DNA of 19,221 bases from contig CAMJIC010000018.1 in assembly GCA_946405675.1 (NCBI GenBank), positions 1 to 19,221 on the forward strand, written 5' to 3'. Both the position numbers and the translations under genes were made by a program. Shown piece by piece: positions 1 to 7,216 of the stretch. The notes under the pieces are model-generated. The model saw only the letters and a list, made by a program, of their open reading frames with translations, was not told the origin of the DNA and did no database searches. Within the stretch, counting starts at the first letter, position 1. Each line of letters begins with the position of its first letter. Source of the stretch: an uncultured Clostridia bacterium. GTDB taxonomy: Bacteria > Bacillota > Clostridia > Lachnospirales > Lachnospiraceae.

Positions 1-536
1 GCCTGCCCGAAGAAATGCGTCATGCTGGGAAGGCCCGTCAGATGGTCATACTGAATCGCCTTCAGGATGCTTCCCTCATGAAGGACATTATTCAGCAAAG
101 AACGGAAGCTTCCGGTCTTTATCCCCTTCTCCGCATCCTCTGCTTCAGTATAGAACCCCTCGTCCGTATACCAGATATACGCGATCCGAAAGCCATCATC
201 CCGACGAACATGCCTTCCTGCCGCATGAACGATCTGGTACCGCCCGGCCTCCCGGTTCCTGGTGCGGTAGACGACATCATACTTTCCGCCCTCTACGACA
301 AACCTGGTTCCCGCCCTGGAAATCCGCTCCGCGTCATCCGGATGAATATATCCATAAAGTCCCTGGCTCAGGTCTTCATAGGCCCGCTCCCGGTCATGAT
401 ATCCGAACAGCTCGCAAAACCCTTCCGAAATCAACAGCGGAACGATCCGCCCATCTACATACTGAAAAGCCGCAAACGGCTGCGGCAATGTCTCCAAAGT
501 TGTCTTAATTTCTGCAGGAAACTGATACTTTTCCAT
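1..536 (-). CDS. PAS-GGDEF signalling protein, partial (3' end outside window)
   Basis: The minus-strand reading frame opens with ATG at 534-536 (MEKYQFPAEIKTTLETLP) and stays open to the window edge for 178 codons. Residues of about 20-135 read as a PAS_3-type fold: SEGFCELFGY, then YIHPDDAERI, then a 'YDVVYRTRN' strand. The frame then reaches YDHLTGLPSMTHFF, the DxLTGLPN-type entry to a GGDEF domain, so the catalytic part lies beyond the left edge. Lachnospiraceae carry many proteins of this plan, often with a further EAL domain, which cannot be checked here. No membrane segment is visible, so it is probably a cytoplasmic c-di-GMP enzyme. A GGGTGAG-like RBS lies just upstream of the ATG. 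It is transcribed divergently from the HD-GYP gene. Whether the cyclase is active is unknown because the GGDEF motif is not in view. Confidence 0.85.
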   Translation of the reverse strand, partial: MEKYQFPAEIKTTLETLPQPFAAFQYVDGRIVPLLISEGFCELFGYHDRERAYEDLSQGLYGYIHPDDAERISRAGTRFVVEGGKYDVVYRTRNREAGRYQIVHAAGRHVRRDDGFRIAYIWYTDEGFYTEAEDAEKGIKTGSFRSLLNNVLHEGSILKAIQYDHLTGLPSMTHFFGQ

Positions 537-1011
537 CTTTACTCACCCGTAATATCCATTTTATTCACACGCCTTACAATATTGCAGCTATTTTCATGCA
601 TATTGCACAAATAATCTACACCATATCAGGGTGCGCACATATGAAATATAACATAGCTGAACAGGTTCCTCAACACTCATTCATCCAAAAATCCCGATAT
701 CCGGCCGTCCCCTGCGTCAACAAGACTGCCGGGAACGATGCTACTATTTTTCCTCTACATATGCTAGGATATGGTGAAGCAAAGGAAAGACGGCAAAACC
801 ACCGAAGTTACCGGTGTACCGTCTCAATGACATTTGCAGCGAAACACCCATGCCATGGGTTTTATGGCAGCACCATGAATGAAAGCAGCAATGGGCTTTC
901 AGCGTAAGAAGATCAGACTGGATTCCTGTGCAAGGCGTGGGAAGAAGCCGGAGCGGAGCGCAGACCAACGCAGCAGATGGATGTTTCCCCTGTGAATTAA
1001 GGTATCGAATC
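537..1011. other. Divergent intergenic region with structured HD-GYP leader
   Basis: This 475-bp gap separates two divergent c-di-GMP genes and must hold both promoters, but I cannot place either confidently. The first ~120 bp are AT-rich and contain GCAATAT twice. On the plus strand several hairpins precede the HD-GYP start. One pairs AGACGG (788-793) with CCGTCT (819-824) and encloses CACCG (800-804) / CGGTG (812-816). Another pairs TGAAAGC with GCTTTCA around 880-903. The last ~60 bp before the RBS are related to the palindromic element near 12800. I compared it with c-di-GMP-I, c-di-GMP-II, glycine and cobalamin riboswitch consensus by eye and found no full match. Confidence 0.5.
929..979 (+). 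repeat. Shortened copy of the 12747-12902 palindromic element
   Basis: Three blocks occur here in the same order as on the minus strand of the 12747-12902 element. They are TGCAAGG (929-935), AGCCGnAGCGG (946-956) and CCAACGCAGCAGATG (965-979, 15 of 15 identical to 12793-12807). The gap between blocks one and two is 10 nt in both copies. The gap between blocks two and three is 8 nt here and 16 nt there, so this copy has lost the inner arm of the palindrome. It ends about 30 nt before the HD-GYP start codon. Confidence 0.65.
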
Positions 1012-3165
1012 ATGAATGAACACGTAAAAGCAACCACCTCACGTTACAGCCCGGTTTTCTTTTTAGGCCTGGCCGGACTGCTGATCAATCTCCTGGGCGT
1101 CAGGATCGCGCTTGGCTTTCGCCTGCCGCTGTTCCTGGATAATATCGGAAGTGCCCTGGCTGCAGCGCTGGGGGGCTTTATCCCCGGGATCACGGCAGGC
1201 TTCCTGACCAATACCATCAACGCGATCGGCGACTACTCAACCGCCTACTATGGATCTCTTACGGTCCTGATCGCCATCTGCTCCACCTATTTTGCCTCAA
1301 GAGGCTACTATAAAAAGATCCGGACGCTTCCCATCATTATCATTACCTTCTCCCTGATCGGCGGCGGCCTGGGATCTTTGCTGACATGGATGCTGTATGG
1401 ATTCGACTTCGGGAGCGGAATATCCGCGCCCCTTGCGCGCAGTATCTATCAGAACAGCACGCTCAGCAAATTCTGGTCGCAGTTTTGCGCCGATATGCTG
1501 ATCGACCTCCTGGACAAAACCATCACCGTCGTGATCGTCGCCTTGATCCTTCGTCTGATCCCGGAAAGCCTTCAGCGGAAGTTCCAGTTCAGCGGATGGC
1601 AGCAGAGGCCCATCTCCATCAAACAGCTGACCCGGAATATGGCCTTCAAAAGACGCCATTCGCTGCGCAGGAAGATCATCCTGCTCGTGGCAAGCGCGAC
1701 CCTGATCATGGGGATTGCCGTGACCTTCATCAGCTATATCAATTTCCGCAACTCCTCCATCGATGAGCAAAGCACCTTCGCAAAGGGAATCGCTCAGGTC
1801 GTGCGAGAGTCTGTTGATCCCGGCAGGATAGACGAGTATCTGAAAAAGGGGGATGCCGCGCCAGGATATAAAGAGACAGAGCTGATCCTGAAAAGCCTCA
1901 TGGAAAGCTCCCAATATATTGAATACTGCTATGTCTACCGGATCAGGGAAGATGGGTGCCATGTGGTATTTGACCCGGATACCGCCGATGTTCCGGGCGA
2001 AGAGCCAGGAACCGTCATCCCTTTTGACAAGGCATTTGAACCCTACCTGCCTGCTCTCCTGAAAGGAGAGCGGATCGAGCCGGTCACCTCCGACGAAACC
2101 TATGGATGGCTGTTGACCGTCTATGACCCGATCTATGACAAAAAGGGCGTCTGCCAGGCTTACGCGGCGGTGGACATCAACATGAACCATATTTCCCGGG
2201 ACGGATACCAGTTCCTCGCAAGAGTTTTCTCCCTGTTCTTCGGCTTCTTCATCATGATCATCGCGATTGCCATATGGATGGCTGAATACTCGCTGATCAT
2301 TCCGATTAACAGCATGGCGGCCACAGCCAGCCATGCCTCCTATGAAAATGAAACAAACCGCCGGGATGCGGTTGCGAATATCGAAAGGCTCGGGATCCAC
2401 ACCGGCGACGAGATTGAGAACCTGTATACCGCGATCGTCAAGAACACAAAGGACATGGCACTCACAACGGAGCGCATGGCCAAAGCCATCGCCCTGATGC
2501 AGGAGCAAAGCCATACGATCGGCAGGCTGCAGAACGGCATGATCCTGGTGCTGGCGGACATGGTGGAAAGCCGTGACCAGAATACAGGAGAGCATGTACG
2601 GAAGACCGCGGCATATACAGGCGTGATCATGCGCGAGCTGAAAAGGGAGCATATCTATGAAGACCAGCTGACAGAAGACTATATTCAGGATGTGATCAAT
2701 TCCGCGCCGCTGCATGATGTGGGCAAGATCCAGGTTCCGGATGCCATCCTCAACAAGCCAGGCAAGCTGACGGATGAGGAATTTGAGATCATGAAGACCC
2801 ACACAACCGCCGGTGCCCAGATCATTACCAGCGCCATCGATATGGTTTCCGAAGATAACTCCGGGTATCTGTTCGAAGCCAGGAACCTGGCGCACTACCA
2901 CCATGAGAAATGGAACGGGAGCGGTTATCCGGATCATCTCTCCGGAACGGATATCCCCCTTTCCGCCCGGATCATGGCGGTGGCGGACGTATTCGACGCA
3001 CTTGTCTCCAAGCGCAGCTACAAGGACGGCTTCCCCTTTGAAAAGGCAATGGCGATCATCAAAGAAGGAAGGGGAACACACTTCGATCCCGCCATCGTGG
3101 ATGCCTTTGTCCAGGCCTCCGATGAGGTCAGGGCGATCATGGAGAGCCATATGGGGCGCGTGTGA
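1012..3165 (+). CDS. Membrane-bound HD-GYP cyclic-di-GMP phosphodiesterase
   Basis: HD-GYP proteins hydrolyse c-di-GMP. From ATG 1012 (AAGG about 10 nt upstream) the product is 717 aa; an upstream in-frame ATG at 928 would add 28 non-hydrophobic residues read from a repeat, so I reject it. Residues of about 13-210 are a multi-helix membrane domain (PLFLDNIGSALAAALGGFIPG) resembling ECF-transporter S components. A further membrane helix (~225-245), an extracytoplasmic Cache-like sensor with SVDPGRIDEYLKKGD, another helix and a HAMP-like stretch (IHTGDEIENL) follow. The C-terminal third holds LHDVGK (H568-D569) and HHEKWNGSGYP (HH 630-631, GYP 638-640), the intact metal and GYP signatures. It converges on the alpha-galactosidase gene and shares its terminator. 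The signal sensed is unknown. Confidence 0.92.
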   Translation: MNEHVKATTSRYSPVFFLGLAGLLINLLGVRIALGFRLPLFLDNIGSALAAALGGFIPGITAGFLTNTINAIGDYSTAYYGSLTVLIAICSTYFASRGYYKKIRTLPIIIITFSLIGGGLGSLLTWMLYGFDFGSGISAPLARSIYQNSTLSKFWSQFCADMLIDLLDKTITVVIVALILRLIPESLQRKFQFSGWQQRPISIKQLTRNMAFKRRHSLRRKIILLVASATLIMGIAVTFISYINFRNSSIDEQSTFAKGIAQVVRESVDPGRIDEYLKKGDAAPGYKETELILKSLMESSQYIEYCYVYRIREDGCHVVFDPDTADVPGEEPGTVIPFDKAFEPYLPALLKGERIEPVTSDETYGWLLTVYDPIYDKKGVCQAYAAVDINMNHISRDGYQFLARVFSLFFGFFIMIIAIAIWMAEYSLIIPINSMAATASHASYENETNRRDAVANIERLGIHTGDEIENLYTAIVKNTKDMALTTERMAKAIALMQEQSHTIGRLQNGMILVLADMVESRDQNTGEHVRKTAAYTGVIMRELKREHIYEDQLTEDYIQDVINSAPLHDVGKIQVPDAILNKPGKLTDEEFEIMKTHTTAGAQIITSAIDMVSEDNSGYLFEARNLAHYHHEKWNGSGYPDHLSGTDIPLSARIMAVADVFDALVSKRSYKDGFPFEKAMAIIKEGRGTHFDPAIVDAFVQASDEVRAIMESHMGRV

Positions 3166-3176
3166 CGCATAAAAAC

Positions 3177-3223
3177 AAAGAATCAGAGCCTGCAGAACTG
3201 TGATCTGCGGGCTCTGATTCTTT
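3177..3223. terminator. Bidirectional intrinsic terminator between convergent genes
   Basis: AAAGAATCAGAGCC (3177-3190) pairs perfectly with GGCTCTGATTCTTT (3210-3223). One G.T pair and GCAG/CTGC extend the stem to 19 bp around a 9-nt loop. A-rich DNA lies on the left and TTT on the right, so it can work in both directions. It starts 12 nt after the HD-GYP stop and touches the stop codon of the alpha-galactosidase gene. Confidence 0.9.
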
Positions 3224-5460
3224 CAAATACGATATTCCTCAATCCGGTACAGCCGCGCCATATACTTGCCTGGATAGTGCAGGATCAGCTTCCCGTTTTC
3301 AACTCTGGCTGTGTCTGCCCCGTCCCGTCCGGCGGGATAGATACACTCCGCCTTCAGCCTGATTCCCTCCGGGACATGCAGCGAGCGGGCAAGGTCGATC
3401 TCTTTGGTATCCGCTCCGTCTTTCCGCTTCCATACCGCAAGATACGCGAATCCGGGATCCGGACAGTCCTTGCCCACGGCATCATACACGCCGCATTCTC
3501 CGAGTCCCTGCGCACTGCTCTTAAGCCCTGCCGCAAGCCATTCATCCGTATTCTTCGCAAGGCCCAGCGGCCAGAAGGGAATCCCCTTTCTGATCTGTCC
3601 CCGGATCTTTTTATAGGCCCGTATCCCTTCCCGCACAAGCTCCAGCCTTGTGCCTGTCAGGTTCACAAGATGGCCGCTCTGGTGGATCCGCAGAAGAAGC
3701 GCATTTACCATATTGAAAATGACCTCTTCCTCGTCTCCGCTCTCCAGCGGATAGGACCAGACCGCCGCCTGCTCCGGGCATGCCCCGGTCACCGCATTCG
3801 CCGCGATCGTCGCAAACTCCTGGAAGTCCTCCTGGTCGGACATCGACTGGATGCTGTGCCGCGACAATAGCGCATAATCCATCCGGAGGCCGCCGCTGGA
3901 ACAGTTCTCGATCACAAGATCCGGATATTTTTCATAGATATGATCCAGCCATCCCAGGAATGCACGCTCATGCTCCAGAAGGCCATCCCCCGGGCTGTCC
4001 GCATGGAGCTGTGTTCCAATGCCGGGTTCGATATTGTAATCCATCTTGATATATCCGGCACCATATTCTTCCACCATGCGCGCGATCACATCGTCCGCAA
4101 AGCTTCTGACCTGCGGATTCCGGAAATCCAGCTGATAGCGGCTCCGGTCAAACACCCGTTTCCCATGCCGGACAAAGAACCAGTCATCCGGAACCTTTGC
4201 GGCCAGCGGGCAGTGAATCCCCATGACCTCCAGCTCCAGCCACAGCCCCGGAACCATGCCCTTTGACCGGATATGATCAGTCAGAGCCCTGAGCCCCTCC
4301 GGGAACCGTTTCCGGCTCTCCTTCCATTCACCGACACCGTCCCACCATTCGCCATCCGCATACCAGCCGGCATCGATCACATAATACTCGCATCCGCTCC
4401 TGGCCGCCTCCTCGATCATCGGCAGCTCCTTTGCCGTCGTCGGGTCACCGTAGAGGCAGTTCATATAGTCATTGAAAATGACCGGAAGCTCCTCATTGTC
4501 CCGGTTCGGCCTGCGGATGCTCCTGCGGTATTGGGTCAGGGTTCCCATGTCCGCGTCAAAGTCACCCCTTCCGCAGCCCACGGCCACCGGAACACTCTCA
4601 AAGCTCTCCCCCGGTGCCAGGTTTTTGAACCAGTGGGACTGTGCTTCCGTCGGGCCGCTGATGCTCAGGTAGAAATGCTCAAACGTATCTCCAATCTCAT
4701 AATGCCAGGAACCGTCATGCTCAATCTGCCAGAACAGGGAGGTGTCCGCCGCACAGTTCTTCAGCCAGCCCATGGGAAGGAAATGCTTGGCGGACCAGTT
4801 CCCGGTATTCGTCACAGAATACAGGTGGGTTGACTTGCGGGCGATGGAAGGCTGCGTCAGGTCAAAGCCGGCATCGGCAAAGCTCAGCTCCTGCCACGAA
4901 AGCTCCTGCATCCAGCTGTTCACCGGAACGCGGAGCATCATCTCTGACTCACGGGCCGGGCGCGGCCCCTCCTTCTCCAGTCCCGTATAGCTGAAAGACG
5001 CCAGGTATTCCAGCGTCTGAACCTCGTCTCCGATATTCGTCACCAGATTGGTGCAGCGGACAATCCCCAGCTTCCCAACAAACTGAAACCGCGTCCTCAC
5101 CCGGATCCGCGACAGCTCAGAATCCTCCTGAAACACCTCGATCAGCCGGCCCGTCTCATTATTCGTATCCAGGATCCGGTCAAGCTTCAAGGCATACCCG
5201 GGAGAAGTCTGCACATATTTCCGCCCATGATTCTCAAAGGGCATGTCATAGCCGGACAGTGAGAGCTGAACCAGCTGAAAGCTCTCATCAATCATCTCCG
5301 GCCGCCTGCGGATCTCCCCCTCTCTCCAGGTCTTCCTCGGAGGACAAAGCCGCCCCTCACAGAAAGGCTCCGAAGAAAAATGCACCAGCTTCACACGCCC
5401 GTCCCCCGTAATCCCCAGCACCAGATGGACGCCATTCTCCTCAAAAACACGGTATTCCAT
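3223..5460 (-). CDS. GH36-family alpha-galactosidase
   Basis: Predicted to hydrolyse terminal alpha-1,6-galactosyl residues such as those in raffinose-type sugars. The product is 745 aa from ATG 5460, in the usual GH36 range (~700-750), with an N-terminal beta-sandwich, a central barrel and a C-terminal beta domain. Barrel signatures include YYVIDAGWY, YIKMDYN (nucleophile D474), ENCSSGGLRMD and SMSDQEDF (acid/base D542). An in-frame TTG at 5475 would overlap the upstream gene, but ATG 5460 has AAAGGA (5467-5472) six bases upstream and is preferred. No signal peptide is seen, so it is cytoplasmic and needs imported oligosaccharide; no transporter lies in the window. It starts 11 nt after the SpoIIE-phosphatase stop, so the two are probably translationally coupled. 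An alpha-N-acetylgalactosaminidase activity cannot be excluded. Confidence 0.9.
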   Translation of the reverse strand: MEYRVFEENGVHLVLGITGDGRVKLVHFSSEPFCEGRLCPPRKTWREGEIRRRPEMIDESFQLVQLSLSGYDMPFENHGRKYVQTSPGYALKLDRILDTNNETGRLIEVFQEDSELSRIRVRTRFQFVGKLGIVRCTNLVTNIGDEVQTLEYLASFSYTGLEKEGPRPARESEMMLRVPVNSWMQELSWQELSFADAGFDLTQPSIARKSTHLYSVTNTGNWSAKHFLPMGWLKNCAADTSLFWQIEHDGSWHYEIGDTFEHFYLSISGPTEAQSHWFKNLAPGESFESVPVAVGCGRGDFDADMGTLTQYRRSIRRPNRDNEELPVIFNDYMNCLYGDPTTAKELPMIEEAARSGCEYYVIDAGWYADGEWWDGVGEWKESRKRFPEGLRALTDHIRSKGMVPGLWLELEVMGIHCPLAAKVPDDWFFVRHGKRVFDRSRYQLDFRNPQVRSFADDVIARMVEEYGAGYIKMDYNIEPGIGTQLHADSPGDGLLEHERAFLGWLDHIYEKYPDLVIENCSSGGLRMDYALLSRHSIQSMSDQEDFQEFATIAANAVTGACPEQAAVWSYPLESGDEEEVIFNMVNALLLRIHQSGHLVNLTGTRLELVREGIRAYKKIRGQIRKGIPFWPLGLAKNTDEWLAAGLKSSAQGLGECGVYDAVGKDCPDPGFAYLAVWKRKDGADTKEIDLARSLHVPEGIRLKAECIYPAGRDGADTARVENGKLILHYPGKYMARLYRIEEYRI

Positions 5461-5466
5461 ATTCCG

Positions 5467-5472
5467 TCCTTT
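5467..5472 (-). promoter_or_regulatory. RBS of alpha-galactosidase at the upstream stop codon
   Basis: AAAGGA on the minus strand overlaps the TGA stop (5472-5474) of the SpoIIE-phosphatase gene by one base and sits 6 nt before ATG 5460. This arrangement decides the start in favour of 5460 and suggests that terminating ribosomes re-initiate on the alpha-galactosidase. Confidence 0.7.
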
Positions 5473-7097
5473 CAACCCTTATATTCCATGCAGAGCATCG
5501 TCATGTCATCAAACTGCTCCGCGCTTCCCACGAAATTCTCCACGCTCCGCTGCACATGGCCAAGGATCTGCTCCGGCGACGCGTCAGGATCCATATTCAG
5601 CGCATCAAGCATCCGGCCCGTGCCAAACATCTCCAGCTTCTCATCTGTAGCCTCCGGCACGCCATCCGTGTAAACGAACACCTTGGAGCCAGGCTTCAGC
5701 TGCAGCTCATAGTTCCTGTACCGGGCACCCTCCATGCCGCCGATCACAAATCCATGGGGATCCTTGAACAAAGCAAACTTTCCTCCCGGCTCGCGGATCG
5801 TCGGGTATTCATGGCCTGCATTCGCGCAGTTCATAATGCCTGTCTTCAGATCGAGGATCCCAAGCCAGACCGTGACAAACATATCCTCCCGGTTGGTCAT
5901 GCAGATGGCCTCATTGGCCCTTTGCAGGATTTCAGCGGCGGACAGCCCGATCCTCGCGTTGTCCACCAGCACGATAATGGATGCCATCATAAACAGTGCC
6001 GCCGGTACGCCTTTCCCCGAAACATCCGCCATGACCATGCACAGATGGTCCTCATCCACCAGGAAGAAGTTATAGAAATCGCCGCCGATCTCCCTGGCGG
6101 GATGCATGCATGCATAGATATCAAAATCCTTCCGCTCCGGAAAGGCCGGGAACGTATTGGGAAGCATGTCCTCCTGAATCCGCGCAGCAAGAGTCAGCTC
6201 CGTGCTGATCCGCTCCCGCTCCGCCGTAATGGAGGTCAGATTGCTGACATAGCTCTGGATCTGCTCCTCCATCTGATCGATCGCGCCCGCCAGATGCCCG
6301 ATCTCATCCTTGCTCCGGATCTTCTTTGTCAGCTTCTCACCGGTGCTGATATTCTCTGACGCGAAGCGGGATGCCTCCTGGGCAATGATCCGGACCGGCA
6401 GCAGCACCTGATGATGCAGCGTCATGCTCAGCCCGATGATGACCAGAACCGCAATACAGATCATCGCCGCCACTACCTTGGAGAGGAAGGAATTACGTGA
6501 GTTGATCAGGAAATCCATCTGCCGCTGGACACACAGAATTGCCTGCACCTTCCCCGCTGAATCGATCAGCGGGATCATAGCCGTAATGTGCGGATCGGTC
6601 TCAATGTATCCCTTATCCCTGATCACCAGCTCCCTGGCCGAACCCTCTTCGCAGAGTTTCTTGTATTTCTGCGCATAATCACTGTTCGTCGTATGACGGA
6701 CATAGCCAAAGGGATACCGGGAGTAGCTCGTCTCCTGATTCATGGTAGAAAACAGGAACGTGATATGCTGGTAATCTGTCCGGTCCGGAATGATCACGTA
6801 GATAAATGTTGAACCGGAAGAATTGCAGATACGCTGCAGCCTCGACAAAACTGTCTGGTATTCCTCTGACTCACCGCCGCTTTTCAGATACCCCTCGATC
6901 TGGTTCGGATCCAGAAAATGCGCAGAAATCCCCGCCGTACGGAACGCTCCGTCCGCATACTGGTCCAGAAGCGCATCCGTCACCTCCGTATATCCGATCA
7001 CATTGACAATCATGGTAAAAACAACCAGGACCATCACAATCGTGAGGACGGACTTAAAAACAATGCTTCTCCACAGATTTTTGAGCTTTTGTTTCAA
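5472..7097 (-). CDS. Membrane SpoIIE/PP2C-type serine phosphatase with HAMP domain
   Basis: A 541-aa RsbU/SpoIIE-like phosphatase; such enzymes dephosphorylate serine-phosphorylated anti-sigma antagonists or similar partners. It has TM1 (~12-34), an extracytoplasmic sensor (~38-203, with FLDPNQIEGYLKSGG), TM2 (~207-228), HAMP (~229-283), a helical linker and a PP2C domain (~300-538). Metal-site motifs are intact: REIGGDFYNF (D340), ADVSGKG (D358), NAGHEYP, YTDGVPEA (D478) and DDMT (D530-D531). The start is TTG at 7097, with AGGAAG close upstream and AAGGAG slightly further; no in-frame ATG precedes TM1. No cognate STAS protein or anti-sigma kinase is in the window, so its target is unknown. 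It lies between the VWA gene and the alpha-galactosidase on the same strand with no terminator visible. Confidence 0.92.
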   Translation of the reverse strand: MKQKLKNLWRSIVFKSVLTIVMVLVVFTMIVNVIGYTEVTDALLDQYADGAFRTAGISAHFLDPNQIEGYLKSGGESEEYQTVLSRLQRICNSSGSTFIYVIIPDRTDYQHITFLFSTMNQETSYSRYPFGYVRHTTNSDYAQKYKKLCEEGSARELVIRDKGYIETDPHITAMIPLIDSAGKVQAILCVQRQMDFLINSRNSFLSKVVAAMICIAVLVIIGLSMTLHHQVLLPVRIIAQEASRFASENISTGEKLTKKIRSKDEIGHLAGAIDQMEEQIQSYVSNLTSITAERERISTELTLAARIQEDMLPNTFPAFPERKDFDIYACMHPAREIGGDFYNFFLVDEDHLCMVMADVSGKGVPAALFMMASIIVLVDNARIGLSAAEILQRANEAICMTNREDMFVTVWLGILDLKTGIMNCANAGHEYPTIREPGGKFALFKDPHGFVIGGMEGARYRNYELQLKPGSKVFVYTDGVPEATDEKLEMFGTGRMLDALNMDPDASPEQILGHVQRSVENFVGSAEQFDDMTMLCMEYKG

Positions 7098-7129
7098 TTT
7101 CTTCCTGCTCCTTACGCCTGTGCATTTTC

Positions 7130-7216
7130 CTACAGATAATTCACAATATCCCTCACACTGCGGAGGACCGGAATCACCCTGTCCGGCAACTTCAAGCCGA
7201 ATTCAACTTCAGCCAC
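7130..7216 (-). pseudogene. Acyl-carrier-protein C-terminal remnant
   Basis: Directly after the VWA gene, a 28-codon minus-strand frame opens with a GTG sharing one base with the VWA TAG stop. It reads VAEVEFGLKLPDRV, then IPVLRSVRDIVNYL, then stop. By eye this matches the last third of acyl carrier proteins, whose helices II-IV read roughly 'LEExFDxxIPDE...TVxDxVxYI'. The N-terminal part with the phosphopantetheine serine (DSL motif) is absent and the frame is closed by a stop five codons upstream. I read it as a decayed ACP gene, truncated when the VWA gene end came to lie beside it. An AGGA seven bases upstream could still allow a short peptide to be made. A chance match is possible because the segment is short. 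Confidence 0.5.

Noticed and set aside
15..614. 199-codon plus-strand frame at the left edge
   Set aside because: It overlaps the PAS-GGDEF gene antisense, and the minus-strand frame has recognisable PAS and LTGLP motifs.
780..1011. c-di-GMP-I, c-di-GMP-II, glycine or cobalamin riboswitch in the HD-GYP leader
   Set aside because: Isolated matches occur (CACCGAAG, GTTACCG) but the ordered core motifs of each class are not present.
1297..3150. 617-codon open frame antisense to the HD-GYP gene
   Set aside because: It is a shadow frame: the plus strand carries full HD-GYP motifs and the antisense product has no domain, no RBS and unnatural composition.
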